Below, piece by piece: positions 12,740 to 24,691 of a stretch of 64,000 nt of DNA. A model generated the notes under the pieces. The model was not told the origin of the DNA, searched no databases, and saw nothing but the letters and a program-made list of their open reading frames with translations. The translations under genes and the position numbers were made by a program. The stretch's first letter is position 1, and each line of letters begins with the position of its first letter. Origin of the DNA: Thysanoteuthis rhombus (Eukaryota; Mollusca; Cephalopoda; Oegopsida; Thysanoteuthidae); NCBI GenBank assembly GCA_963457665.1, contig OY735201.1, positions 28,123,548-28,187,547 on the forward strand. Direction: 5' to 3'.

Positions 12740-12950
12740 TTTGCTAAATGAATCCTTAGTTCGTATCTGCATCCAATTTTTTTTTTCAAATTTAACTTTC
12801 TTACTGATCACTTCCCAACAAGAGGCGAGAGGAATGTTATACATTGAGGTTGCCTTCTTTAAATTTTTGATTGTTCACCCCAAACTTGACATCCTACCAA
12901 AAGACTGTGGTTACGTGACGATTCCATGGAATGTCTATCCAAACTTATTT
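12740..12950 (+). repeat. Dispersed repeat family A (copy 5)
   Basis: It contains CTGATCACTTCCCAACAAGA, then GGCGAGAGGAATGTTATACA, a CACCCCAAACTTGAC block, ACCAAAAGACTGTGGTTACG and a TCCATGGAATGTCTATCCAA end, in the family order. It faces the minus-strand copy at 13,375-13,760, giving an inverted pair about 430 bp apart. Confidence 0.65.
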
Positions 12951-13374
12951 TTTATTAATCGATTTTTTCACGCATATAAACGATTTAGTTCAAGCAAAGT
13001 AATAACAGTATAATTTATGCATCAGTGACATTTTTCTTCCGTGAATTTTCAATACATTCGCTCATTCCATATTAAACAGAGGTGCCCCCCTCCTTTGAAT
13101 AGTTTTAAAAATCGATCAAGCAAATACATGAAATTTCATAACACAATGTTGGATGTGGATAAAAAAGGGTTGGAATATTGTTTTACAACCATTCAACAAA
13201 TGTAGTGGTGGATCTTACAATCTTGATAATCAACATTCTTCGTTTCCTTCTTCTTTCTCGTTTTCTTCTCCTTTTTTTCTTCTTCTTCATCTTTTTTATA
13301 TTAACAATAAAGTTACCATATAACAACGCCCAAAGAAATTGATGTGCAATAGTTATTTGAAAGAAAACCCAACA

Positions 13375-13760
13375 GGTTTGGCAAGTCAATGAATAGAAAC
13401 TATCACGTGAATCGTTTCTTTACAGCATACTGTGTTAGGGATGATCAATTAAAAATGGAAAAGGAGTTGATCAATGAGTGTTACTTCTTTCTCTTTTTGT
13501 TGCGTTGTCCAAATTTTCATCATCAACAAAAACAATTGTGGATGCTGCCTGATACCGACAAAGGGACCTATCTAGCAGACATGAATATTACTAATTGAAT
13601 CCCCGATCAAAAAAAAAATTATTTTGTTAGGAACTGAAGAAAATCCCGTTTTTCCTTGACAAAATGAAGAATAAATGTTTAAATTTGTTGTCCTCTAGCT
13701 CTGTTTGTACGGCTTGTACGTGTGATACACAGCCTGCCAGCCAGACCATCTTAAAAACTT
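13375..13760 (-). repeat. Dispersed repeat family A (copy 6)
   Basis: On the plus strand this reads as the reverse of the family: TCAATGAATAGAAACTATCA, CGTGA, AGCATACTGTGTTAGGGATG, ATCAATTAAAAATGG, GTTGATCAATGAG, then GAATCCCCGATC. The 5' GGCTGGCAGGCTGTGTATCA block at 13,720-13,740 also matches copies 7 and 8. Confidence 0.6.
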
Positions 13761-14214
13761 TAGTTGGAAGTTTTGATACAGAAGTGTAATATTTTCATTC
13801 CATGTAAAACCCAACTTTTTGTTCTCATTCACTCTTCCTATTCGTTCTTCTCTTCTTTGTCTGGATGAAAACCAGGTTCATTTAATAGAAATGATACCAA
13901 AACTTTAATAACAATCCTAAAATCAAATTGGTGCAGGTAAAACAGTTAATAGTGCTGAGAATGAATTCAGTGAGCCTAATTCAAACTCTGTCTGAGACAA
14001 GTTGTGTCCACTAAAATCCCTTAGAAAAGGCCTGAATCTATTTCTCTTCTCTTGAGATACGGGTAAATTTCGAAGTACATATGACTCCCTAGTCATGGTT
14101 TGCAACGAGTCTAGGAGAAAAACAACTCTGATTCAAAACCAGCCTGATGCAGGATCGGCTCCGTCAGCATACTCGCCCTCGACACACCCCTGATAAGATC
14201 CTGTGTTGTCTTAA

Positions 14215-14345
14215 AAACCATGCACTTGATTACAAAATTAGAAAATTAAATTTGGACAAGAAAAAAAACAACAAAACATTTGCTTGATGCACCGTCAGTT
14301 TTGTTGTGTTTTTTTCTGTGAACTGTTGTCAATATCGGATTCAAT
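14215..14345 (+). repeat. Dispersed repeat family E (copy 1)
   Basis: The phrases AAATTAAATTTGGACAAGAA and GATGCACCGTCAGTTTTGTT recur in the same order at 15,085-15,230 and, more diverged, at 15,655-15,830. Confidence 0.5.
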
Positions 14346-14409
14346 TGTCACACTGATCAACAAGAGATAAACTCATTTTTATACCTAAAAAAAAAGAACA
14401 ATAACAAGA

Positions 14410-14594
14410 CTCTTTGCTGAAGTTAGGGGTGAAAATTGATATGACAAATACACACCCTTATCATGCTTGGACTCACGACCAGAGCAAGTTTCCTCATAGA
14501 CAGAGCTGAATAGACAAATCTTAGATACTTACATACAGGAATGCACAGGATTGTTTGAGTCTAATGAACGAATACATTTAGACAAAATCATGTG

Positions 14595-14656
<62 letters not shown>

Positions 14657-14770
14657 TGATCTTCTATATAATGCAGTACAAAAGTTGCTGTAATCAGCTT
14701 CAGTTTGAATAAGAGTTGGAAAGAAATTTGACTTTGCAGCAGCCACGCTTGTCAACAATGTCTTTTTAGG
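14410..14770 (-). repeat. Dispersed repeat family D with tRNA-like boxes (copy 1), carrying an (AT)n tract
   Basis: The plus strand carries CATGCTTGGACTCACGACC, whose reverse complement (GGTCGTGAGTCCAAGC) resembles a B box. CAGAGCTGAATAG nearby is the reverse complement of an A-box-like CAGCTCTG. The body includes TGCTGTAATCAGCTTCAG, TTTGAATAAGAGTTGG and GCAGCAGCCACGCTTGTC, shared with the copies at 18.2 kb and 19.9 kb. An (AT)n tract of about 56 bp (14,598-14,653) has expanded inside it. It is probably a tRNA-derived SINE or similar element, but the limits are uncertain. Confidence 0.45.
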
Positions 14771-15079
14771 ATTTTTTTTCTTTTCTCTGATTGATATTTG
14801 AACTCATCAAACATTTTCCCCGATCGCTTGATGTCATGTTTGCTTCCGTTTTTCTATACACTACTTTTATCAATAATAATAATACTATTTCACTCTTTTT
14901 TTCCTCATGCGTTAAAATCTCGTCGAGGGCTTATTCTTCATATTTAATATGCACCGTTTGCACAATGTTTAAGCCTCACTGTCTTAGTATTTGCAATGGA
15001 AACCTGAATGATCCATCATTTTTTAAAAATGAGATCAATGATAACGAATCAATTCAATTTAGAATATTGCCAGAGACTT

Positions 15080-15350
15080 AATGATGAACCTGAAATCAAA
15101 TTTGGACAGAAAAACATCCCAACTGATGCGCCTTCAGTTTTGTGTTTTTAGGGATTTTTTCCTTAATATATAAACGCTTGGATATGTTTGGGTTTCAACA
15201 ACATATATTTCGCAGAATTCTTCTATTTTCAATGTTTGGATATCCAGTGGGTACAATAAAAGTCTGAGAAAGAATCTGAATAAGTGCAATGGCAGTTGGA
15301 AAAAATAAGTGATTTGTTGGTTGAAATGCCGAGATGCAATTGACTGACTG
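15080..15350 (+). repeat. Dispersed repeat family E (copy 2)
   Basis: CCTGAAATCAAATTTGGACA, then TGATGCGCCTTCAGTTTTGT, TTGGATATCCAGTGGG and AATAAAAGTCTGAGAAAGAA. The same sequence of blocks reappears at 15,655-15,860. Confidence 0.5.
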
Positions 15351-15654
15351 TTCAGCAAAAAATGAAAAAAAAAGATTTGCTACAATCTCACTTTTTACTT
15401 TGAAACCCCCCTTATACGTTTAACTCCATATTAGCTTCTTCAAAGGATTTATGTATATCGTATGTCATCTCGCCGAATTATAAAAGAAAGTGGGAACAGC
15501 AGCGGATTTTATTAAGAATTGCCAGATGCAAGTCATAAGAATGAATCAGATACAAAACAACCATTGAGATTTCGGTTACAGGGAGAGTTTGAAATCGTCT
15601 CGCCGATTCCGTTATCGGAGCCGTCAACTATTACGCCTATCGTGCCTCCCAAAA

Positions 15655-15870
15655 ACATTAATAATGGTCCCTGAATCAAATTAAGATAGAAAAAAAGAAA
15701 CGTACTGCTCGTCTGTCTTTTTACAAACACTTGTGCATATTGAGTTGGCCAGATGTTTTGTGTTATGTATTTTTGTATTTGCTCTTCAGTGTTTGAGGTT
15801 CCAGTGCATACAATGGATCTCTGACAAAAAATGTCTGACTCACACGACGAGACAGTCTGAAACGAAGATG
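15655..15870 (+). repeat. Dispersed repeat family E (copy 3)
   Basis: CCTGAATCAAATTAAGATAG, a TCGTCTGTC block, GTTTGAGGTTCCAGTG, then ACAATGGATCTCTGAC. It is collinear with copy 2 about 570 bp upstream, which suggests local duplication as well as dispersal. Confidence 0.45.
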
Positions 15871-15979
15871 AGATCGGGAGGTTGAAACTGAAATGCTAAA
15901 ATAAAACCAGCTGATTGATGCGATCGAAAATGGAAGAGAAATGTAAAAAGAAAAGAAAAGAAAAACAAAGAACAAATCT

Positions 15980-16400
15980 GGTTAGTGGCTCGATGGAAAC
16001 TGTCAAATGATCGATCTATTTTGGCAGCATGCTGTGTTGGGGATGAACAATTAGAACATTTGAAAAGTGGGTTTACCAACGAATAATTTTCTTCTCTTGC
16101 CTTATGTTTTTACATAGTGATCTTTAAAAAAATTTCTGAATTTTTGGAAGACTAGCATTAATGCTGCTAGGCACAGTATGATGTACCAGTTGGGCACGAA
16201 CTTATATTGTAAGTTGAATCCCCACTGGATACCATTCTAGTGGGAAGTTAAATAAAAACAAAGGAAAAGACTTTTGTGAACATAACAAAGAGTATATATT
16301 TAAATTTTCGGCACTGTAGCTTTTTGGAACGGCCTGTAGTGTTTGAATATACATAGACATCCAGCCAGCCATATCAACTATTGACAGTTTTAGTGACAGT
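15980..16400 (-). repeat. Dispersed repeat family A (copy 7)
   Basis: Minus-strand copy. Plus-strand phrases are GGTTAGTGGCTCGATGG, GGCAGCATGCTGTGTTGGGG, then GATGAACAATTAGAAC. Further out, GAATCCCCACTGGATACC near 16,220 and the ACATCCAGCCAGCC block near 16,360 match the 5' part of the family. Confidence 0.6.
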
Positions 16401-16449
16401 TCTTGTTGACAGTTATTTTGGAAGAAGGAAAATTGAAGCATAAGATAAG

Positions 16450-16720
16450 CTAAATCTTGACCTGCTTTGATAAGGTTAATGGGATCGCGGCGCAGTGAGT
16501 GTTGCCTGATTTCCTTGATAAGAGGAAATCCTTCTGGGTGTCCAGCCAGGTGGATTTTCTTTAATTTAGTCCTTGCAGTTCACAAAGCAGCAAAAATAGA
16601 ACAATGATAAATAAGATTCACCCAGAGAGCGCATATCTCTGCTAACGGCTCACACTAACTAAACACTCAATAAAAATCGATTCATTTAGAGCAGAAAAAG
16701 TAAGTTTAACAAAAAACAGA
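16450..16720 (+). repeat. Dispersed repeat family C (copy 1)
   Basis: TTTGATAAGGTTAATGGGAT, TTGCCTGATTTCCTTGATAA, GGATTTTCTTTAATTTAGTC, CAAAAATAGAACAATGA, AGCGCATATCTCTGC and CGATTCATTTAGAGCAG. The same blocks recur in order at 18,712-18,915. Confidence 0.6.
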
Positions 16721-17950
16721 TGGAGTTCATTCGTCTGAAAAGCTCTTTGAATGACTCCAATGTTTATTCAAAGTCCCGTAAGAAGATTACAGTTGAATTC
16801 GTTTTCCCACTGCAACACGAAAAACAAGAGCAATCATTGCAGAAACGAAGAGTTTAAATCTAGATGTAAAAGCCATTTCCCTTTCAGTGATTTAAGCTCA
16901 CGATCAACCGATTGCCAGGAAACTACTTTACTGATTGAGGTAGATTAATGAGTATTAAATATGATATTCTTATACATTTTTTTTCATTTGTTATATATAC
17001 AAAACAAAACTTCAGGCTGGGGAGAAATTTTACCCTTGTTTTTTTTCTCTTTGATTTCTCTCAAAAAGGCTCTAGATGAAATCATTAGACTCCTAATCAT
17101 TGACACACGCATTGGTAATACAGATTCTCTCATTCTTTTAGTGAAATGAAGAGATCCTACCCGATGCTCATATATACAGTTGTCGGGCTACTGACCAATT
17201 GTTTGCGCGTTGACAAATGATATAAACAGTATTTATTGTAGGAAGGGCTACACCACATTAAAACGGAGACTTCGAATTACTTACAACTAGCAACGATTTG
17301 GAACACTTAACTATCTCAACCACACAGCAATATCCATTGCATATAATCTATAAGCCATCATCTGTACAATACTCACACGATTTGGATATCAGCAACCAGA
17401 GATATTCATCTGGGCATAGCCGTGGAGTTTTTAAGTGGATGGATACAAATCTTTATAAACGTGTCTGTTGCAGGCATAAAATCGTAACAATGACCACAGC
17501 CCTTTTTTTTGCCATGCATTGGTCACTAAGATACCTTTAATTTTCGGTTACCTCCCCGAAACAAGCAATGCAGAGTATTTTGCGTAGTTCGATACAAGCC
17601 AGATAAGTGGAGCAACTGTAACACGAAACTCATCGGATTGGCTAAGGCTTCCAGAGATTCAATATAAGCAATGGGACGACAAAAAGTTTCAAGCAGGAGA
17701 ATCTCAAACCTGCTTCAAGCTTCAATACAATTCAAATTGAATTGACATCATAACTAGATTCTTTGATTTAGCCTTGATTTGCAACAGCTTTAATAGAACT
17801 CCTGCGACGATTAAATTGGAACGTAATAAATTGCAACTTTTATGTTGTATTAGATAATTCTTAATGTCTTTTTTGTTTATGCGCACAATTACAGAATACA
17901 TTTCTGTATCTTCTCTTTTGGGGATTGTTTGAAATTTTGTTAAACTCCAG
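16721..17950. other. Unassigned DNA
   Basis: No gene, RNA or repeat family was recognised. Short frames of 60-80 codons have no family-like content. Confidence 0.4.
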
Positions 17951-17954
17951 TACA

Positions 17955-18310
17955 AAGTCTAGGGGTGACTTTGTTTTTGTACCGTAACAAGAACAAGATC
18001 GATCTTAACCAGAATGAAGGGTGCCGACCGGCATTAAAAATTTCCCTCCAACCATGATTGGACTCATGACCAATCGATCTCCAGGAAGCCGTCTTACATT
18101 GATTGAGCTGCATTGAACAAGTTTTAACGGAAATGTATCATACTGACACATACAGGTTTGTTTTATCCTAATAAATAAATACATATATACAAAAATACGT
18201 TTTTCTGCGATTTTTCATTTGTTATATATAGAATAGAAAAGATGCAGCAATTATCTTCAGTTGGAAAATAAATTGGAACCGAGGATGACCCAGCAGAAAA
18301 CAAACTTGTT
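17955..18310 (-). repeat. Dispersed repeat family D with tRNA-like boxes (copy 2)
   Basis: On the minus strand, GCAGCTCAATCAATG (reverse complement of 18,097-18,111) resembles a tRNA A box. GGTCATGAGTCCAATC (18,056-18,071) resembles a B box, about 25 bp downstream. The body near 18,240-18,310 (GCAGCAATTATCTTCAGTTG) matches the copies at 14.7 kb and 19.9 kb. This suggests a SINE-like pol III element. No intact tRNA fold was derived. Confidence 0.5.
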
Positions 18311-18689
18311 TTGGTTACATTCATTTTCTTTTTTCTTCTAATTCTTTTCAACTTTTTTTCTACAGGGTAAAAGAACAAAAATAGATAAATTCAATTTTCT
18401 TCCCATTTTGTTCCATGATTTTAATTATGTTTCCAAAGTCACCCACAACCTCAACAGTACTCAGGGACTGGGGGCAGCTTCAGAACTGAAGGTGCATCGT
18501 CGGTTCCAAAAATTCGCTCCAAAGATTTTTCTATTTCCAACACGAGACTACCCGTTATTTGTGAGGCACTACTTTACAATGAGAAATGTAGAGACCCGTG
18601 TCGGCTCATCCAGAAAAAAAGCCCTGCTTGTGATCAAAGCAAAAGGTAGCCCATACAACAGCCGAAAGTGCCATGATTTGGCTGACGAT

Positions 18690-18915
18690 CGACAGCTTCG
18701 ACGATGCGTTGCTTGCTTTAATAAGGGTAATGGAATTGTGGTGCAGAGAGCGTTGCCCGATTTTCTTGATAAGAAAAATCATTCAGGACGTTATCGAGTT
18801 GGTTTTCTTTAATTTAATCCGTCTGCGTCGCAATGCAGCATATATAGAACAATAAGAACTAGAAGCCATACATCAACTAAAAGCTAAAGGAAATCAGTTC
18901 ATGTAGTGCAAGAGT
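18690..18915 (+). repeat. Dispersed repeat family C (copy 2)
   Basis: TTTAATAAGGGTAATGGAAT, TTGCCCGATTTTCTTGATAA, TTTTCTTTAATTTAATCC, ATATAGAACAATAAG and ATCAGTTCATGTAGTGC. It aligns block by block with 16,450-16,720. It supplies the 3' end of a 134-codon open frame at 18,408-18,812, which is therefore not good evidence for a gene. Confidence 0.6.
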
Positions 18916-19744
18916 AAATCTGACTTTGAATTCTCCTAAACAATCTCTCAATCTTACGATGATCACCACGATCGTCAATCTTTGATACGATACAAATTTA
19001 CAGATTTATTTCGGTCAAAGACCTTTCATCTTGTATTTTCAGTATTACTTCAATCGTACTCAATATCACTGATTTTGTTGGTCCCTACCACCAAAGATGA
19101 GATATTGTACCATGTGCACAACGCATGGCTCACAAAGAAATGCTGTTGTATTGACTGTTTCAGCTTTAACAAATGACGTGGGTGATGTTCTTACTTTTCA
19201 TGACAAGGGAACTGTCTGTGCTGTATGTGCTGTGGGTGAATTTACATGTTTCAACGATCACCCACATCCCAATCGTAATGCCTGTTTGGCATATCTAACT
19301 CAGTGAGTTTCTCTTCATAAGAGTAGTTTAACATGCATTTTGATACACTGACCAATCAATGATTAAATTGAAAGTTGTATAACGTTATGGCTTTCTGCTG
19401 TTGATATTTCATCAACAATGAGTAACTGATGAAGACACTGAGATGATAGACTTGAGTATCTCACGACATGACTCATTTCAAAAATGTACGAGACATTCTC
19501 GAATGTTCATGACATTATGTCGACGTTCAAGGACAAAAATGATATGGATTTAATATTATATGCAGCACTATGTGTGGACAAATTAATGAACATTTGAGAG
19601 TTCACGCATACACATACTCATAGATATATAGATAGATCGATTAACTCAGTATGAGGTTATTAAATTCACCTGTCAACCATCAAGCAAGCCTTTATATAGA
19701 CATTTGCTCTTCGTGAGTTGCTTTTAATCCGTGCGACTGCGAGT
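18916..19744. other. Unassigned DNA
   Basis: No supported gene or repeat family was found. Confidence 0.4.
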
Positions 19745-19995
19745 AAAACTCACATTCAGTTAAACTTTTACTTTCCGACCGAAAAAAGAACGAAAACTCC
19801 ATCAAAAGAAATAATAACCCTCACCAAAACTAAGGATGTAAACCAATATGTAAAAATTTGACATCGCCCATCGTGATCTGAACTCCGCACAACTAACAAC
19901 CAAGAGCATGTCTCACTGACAAACGTTGCAGTAATCATGTTCAGTTGGAATAGAAGTTGGGGTGAAGTTTGATCCTGCAACAGCCAGTCATGTCA
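19745..19995 (-). repeat. Dispersed repeat family D (copy 3)
   Basis: It shares GTTGCAGTAATCATGTTCAG, TTGGAATAGAAGTTGG and CCTGCAACAGCCAGTCATGT with the copies at 14.7 kb and 18.2 kb. The tRNA-like portion (GATCTGAACTCCGCACAAC, plus strand) is more diverged than in the other two. Confidence 0.45.
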
Positions 19996-21090
19996 CAAAT
20001 GTTTTCAATTGAACTTTTTACACTCAAAAAACAATTCGTCTGAGATTTCTAATCCCAATAGAAAGAGTCAGAGCTACAAATAAAGACTCTAAACCAATGA
20101 AAGCTGAAGCGACACAGAGACAAGATGGGGTAGGAGAAAAATTAAAGAAACCGGACATATGGCATTTGCAAAAAATCCCAAGAAATAAGCCGAGTTAAGA
20201 ACTTAAGTCGACCGCCATTTTAATATTATGACAAAACCTCTGTAAGACAGGAATATAAACAAACACTCAGATTCATGCTAAGATTACAATAACCTTAAAT
20301 GTTGCCCTGAATGCAGAGGTTTTATTTTGAATATGTCAAAATAAAAGTATATACATTACAAACGTATAATTCTATTTTCTATTGTCTTTGCAATTAGCAT
20401 TCTGTGAGGTAACCGATGTAGAATTCAGGTGTTTGTAAAGCATTCTCCTGTTGAGCAATTATGGAGCTGAAATATGGAACCTCACTAAGAGATCGACCCC
20501 CGATCTGTGAACCATGTGGCTAGTAGAGAAAAGGAAGGATCATTCTCAACCTTACATGGGGTGATAACAAGACGGCACACTATATTACAAACAATCAGTG
20601 AACAAACATATAATAAACTTTCAAAGTGTTCAAACAGCTGGGCTGGACATGGAGACTCACAACGTGGATCTGAAAATATCAAATGTGAAACTATGGCTGG
20701 ACAAGTAAACAAGTTTAAAAAGTATTAGCTCCACAACGCCCATGATAGTGAGGTCAGGCGAATATATGTCCAACTGCACATGCTAAAGAATGGTGATGAT
20801 TATTGAAATGATACGTGTTATATATATATATGTTTTATATACGTTTGTGTTCATCCGAGTATATATGCATTGATTTTCATGCATTAGTGCTTTATAAATA
20901 CTTTTGAAAAGACACTCACATGTATATATATGACGATGTAACTATCTTTTGAAAAGTATCAATATACGTTGAACCAGACATCTGTTCATTTATGTGAAAA
21001 CAAGAAAAGATTTGTAAAAACGAAAAAAATACAGTTGAATATCGGAAATGAAGAATAAGCTTCGAGAGGGACACGAATAGCCATCTTTTT
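19996..21090. other. Unassigned DNA
   Basis: No coding or RNA signal could be supported. A few very short TA runs occur near 20,820 and 20,930. Confidence 0.4.
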
Positions 21091-21094
21091 TTAC

Positions 21095-21262
21095 CTTAGC
21101 GAACCTACCAATGTACGGCAATTGCTCTAGCGACTGAGCTACCAGCGCATGCACACACATGTGCAGGTATCTGTATACGAGTGTGGTCGTGTTCGTGTGT
21201 CGAGCCCTTTCTGAATATGAACCAGTCACTGATTCAACTTTCTGGCCAGTTGCGCCACGACA
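21095..21262 (-). repeat. Two tandem tRNA-like modules (SINE-like relic)
   Basis: On the minus strand the first module (21,262 to about 21,196) starts GTCGTGGCGCAACTGGCCAG, an A-box-like head, and has CTGGTTCATATTC as a B-box-like segment. The second (about 21,148 to 21,095) reads GGTAGCTCAGTCGCTAGAGC, a near-canonical A box, and then TTGGTAGGTTCGCTAAGG with a GGTTCG core. Neither has an obvious closed acceptor stem. A tRNA-derived SINE with two heads, or a decayed tRNA-like repeat, is more likely than functional tRNA genes. Confidence 0.4.
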
Positions 21263-22890
21263 GCCTACAAATTTATGTTAAGGGGGTAATTGAAATGTCT
21301 CTTCCTGGCCAATGAACACACAAAATTACTGACAGCTATTTCGGCGTATTTTGAAGACTGATCGGTGGAAAGGCGAACAAATCAAGCCAGCAACAAACTA
21401 TTCCATCGATCTGACCCCTTCGTCTCTAAGAAAGTTCCTGGAGAACTCGATACGGACCAAAGGACAACGACCTTCTGTAAATAACAGACTACTTACTGGA
21501 TGAAATACATCCTACCGTTACTCCAGCTGTAGTGGTCAGACAATTCTATATTATCGCTAGCATGATATTCGTCAAAAATCATGTCATCATTCGCAGATTG
21601 GTGCATAATACAAAAAAAAATTCTAGTATGAATATAATTATCGTGAAAAAATACCCTGAAAAATATTTATTTTTCCCGTCAATTTTCTACAAATTCATAA
21701 TTCCTGTTTTGACTTAAATTGAACCAATAAGGCAGTATTATTGAATTAAAAAGAATTTCCATAGTTGATATGGGTAGAAACATCAATATGATCCAAGGAA
21801 AAACCAAAGGTGTTTATATTCAATGGACTCCTCCCTCATGAATCATAGATTAATCACCAGCAACAGTACTCGTAGTAGTGATTCTGGTCGTAGTGATGCA
21901 GACGCAATCATACAGACATTGTTAGTTAACCCATTCCGCTCTCCCAATTTACTTTAGCATGACAGAAATCGACCAACCAGTAAACATATAAACAAAAAAA
22001 GTGTCAAAGGCTTTTATATCATAAGATTGTTGAAAATCTGTCACCGAGCAAACGAGTCGAAATCGAATAGCATATGGTTGGCTGGTTTGGGCATTCATAT
22101 CAGGATATTGCCAAAAGATCCTTTTCATCTGTAGTAACTTTATTGGTTGATATATAGAAACAGAATTTAATCTATTGCTTGAGTTGGATGTTTCTGTTTG
22201 GACAGTTTTGATTACAGACACAATATTCTTGTGAATGTCAATTTAATTATGAACGGCATCGATAGAGACAGATATTTGCCAATAAGAAGTTTTATGGAAT
22301 CAATCCCAGTACTCTAACGGCTGTGATCATTTGTGATATCGTTACTGCCCCTGGGATCGCCATCTTACGATTTTTCTTGCTAAGACGAGAGAATCTTTGC
22401 ACATAGTTTAACACTTGATAATCATAGTGTTTAAATGTTCATGGCAAATTCACGAAAAGGTTGGGTTCAGCACTTGCTTTACAGTCAGTTAGTGTGAAGA
22501 TAGCGTGCATCCTATCCATGTACGAACCACATCCCAAACTTCCAATATTATAGTCACCATATTGTGGGTCGGAAAATGCTTTAAAAAGTTTCCCATGTGA
22601 ATAAATGGTAGTTGCTTCTTCGATTTACGCCATTCCAATTTACGGAAGATTCCTCATGGGAAGGCTCAACTTTTGGTCATACCCAGTAATTTTGCTGGGG
22701 AATATACTACACATGAATATATAAATCACAAATTGTGAACGTTCTTGTGAATACTCCTACTGTTAGTTGTCTATGTTTTCTGCTATACGCTATTGTTTCA
22801 ACTACAGTCAAAGTCAGAGACAAGAGTTGAATTCGTTATCAATCTTCACCGTTGACCTAAATGATGTATAAAATGAACATCTCCCAAACT
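21263..22890. other. Unassigned DNA
   Basis: No supported gene. No repeat family was matched within the window. Confidence 0.4.
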
Positions 22891-22894
22891 TTTT

Positions 22895-23040
22895 CCTCAG
22901 GATACCAAAGTAAATGGAAGTATTGTCAATATAGGTATAAATCAGAGTAACGATGCTGAGATGCATATAAAGCACATATCTCTGCCAATGACTAAAAAAC
23001 TAAATGAATATCAATTTATTTCTACCTACGATGAATGCAA
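22895..23040 (+). repeat. Possible family C relative (copy 3, diverged)
   Basis: AGCACATATCTCTGCCAATG and TATCAATTTATTTCTACC resemble the 3' portion of family C at 16.65 kb (GAGCGCATATCTCTGC, CGATTCATTTAGAG). The 5' half does not align clearly. Confidence 0.3.
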
Positions 23041-23099
23041 GGTAACTATGTGTGCCTCAAATTCATTTTGTACAATGAATAAGTGTATCTCAGCTTAAA

Positions 23100-23225
23100 A
23101 GAAATTCCTGGATACGCCACCAAATTTAATCGATTCTTTCTCAACCTGTGCCCACCTATCTACAAAATGTTATTGAAATATCATTGAAAACTTATGGAGA
23201 TATGGTTTGAGTGGCAAACAAGCAC
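23100..23225 (+). repeat. Isolated unit related to the 37-kb tandem array
   Basis: AAATTCCTGGATACGCC, then CTGTGCCCACCTATC, TACAAAATGTTATTGAAATA, TCATTGAAAACTTATGGAG and ATATGGT follow the same block order as the roughly 140-bp units at 37,370-37,990. Confidence 0.5.
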
Positions 23226-24490
23226 GACTGATTAGATCGTGCAAATTTTCACTCCTGGGTAATATGTGTTATTTGTTGATTGATTATGTCTGAAATGTTT
23301 TTAAAATGTCAATTATTTCTTCCAAACTTCGCTTTTGTGACCAAGACAGTGATAATTTGCGCTATACTTATTTTCAATTGAACAATAGGCGAATTTGAAC
23401 ATTTTTAATCACCTAAAGTGCGAAAAACAATTATGTATAAACATCACTATCCTAGTAACAAACACGAAGTTCGAAAAGAATCATAGCCATTTCCTTTATT
23501 TTCATACATAAACAATTAAACAGTAACACTCAACGAAGAAGAGAAATTGTATTGCACGGTGATATTCATACCTCTTCCAAAGGTTTTTGCAGAGGTAAAA
23601 AAAAAGAGAATTGGAGTAACTCAAAGCTAATATATTCCATGTATTGCAAATGGTTCGAGGCTTAGCAACGTCTGTCGAAAACTTCCTGAAGATGGACAAT
23701 TCCTTCCAACCTATGTCTTTGCCGCCAGCAATTTGTGACAAAAATAATAATCACAGCTGTGAATTAGGGAAATATGAGTTGCTTGCCTCCCAGAAGAGGA
23801 GGCCGTAATTCCATATTCATCACCCAGGCAAATGGTTAGTGTGCGAACCGAGAAAAAAAGCCAACATCTCAGATGCTGATTTTCGAGGCAAGCAGGCTTT
23901 CTGCACTTGTGAGTTCAGAGCAAAAAAATGTCAATTTATTTGGCCTTTTATGAGACTAAAGTAATTCCCGTCTCTATCTCCCTGCACCTCATTGTGCTAC
24001 TTCCACCACTGATGGTGAATTCATTACTAGACATGGTTCTCGTTTCTACACGTGATCAGAAGTAAAAAATCTAATTATTTTAGCCCTCAAGCTCTATTTG
24101 TCTGCTCTGAAGGTCTTATTTGACATATCTTTTGGATTATTCTCTTTTATTTCAACTCGGTAATCAGGCCGATATACTCTTTTGCCGTCCTGAAGTACAT
24201 ATTTTATCCATTTTTTTCAAGTTACTTTGTAGAGTTCTCCTCCTGATTTCTCCTTCTTTCCATCTCCTTAACGAGATCATTACATTAAACCAGAAACATG
24301 GGGCTTGGTGTTAAAATCTCGTTTGATAAAGGACAAAACTGAAAAATCATAGATTTTCCCCTTCCACGAGATAGCCTTCTGGATGGCTCAATTAGGGGAG
24401 CCTTAGCCAGCTCACAGTGTTATACATGTAGTTTTTAAATGGTGTACAGCATTTTATACATCCCCCAATGGTTCTATCCCTCCATGACAA
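23226..24490. other. Unassigned DNA
   Basis: No supported gene, RNA or repeat family was found. Confidence 0.4.
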
Positions 24491-24494
24491 AATG

Positions 24495-24599
24495 CTGTTA
24501 CCTATCTATCTATCCGTCTATCTATCCAATCGATCCTACACTCCCACTCCCTATATATATACTCTTCTATCCACCCTCTCTCCCTCCCTCTCTCTTTAA

Positions 24600-24690
<91 letters not shown>
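24495..24690. repeat. (CTAT)n / CT-rich, (TA)n and (TG)n compound microsatellite
   Basis: TATC-type units (about 24,502-24,530) and CT-rich sequence lead into about 57 bp of TA (24,603-24,659), which changes to about 30 bp of TG (to 24,689). Confidence 0.95.

Positions 24691-24691
<1 letters not shown>

Noticed and set aside
18408-18812. 134-codon frame as a small gene
   Set aside because: Its 3' end is a dispersed family C repeat, no domain was recognised, and no splice support was seen.
21095-21148. A functional tRNA gene from the near-canonical A box
   Set aside because: The B-box region is weak and no closed acceptor stem could be formed, so a SINE-like relic is likelier.
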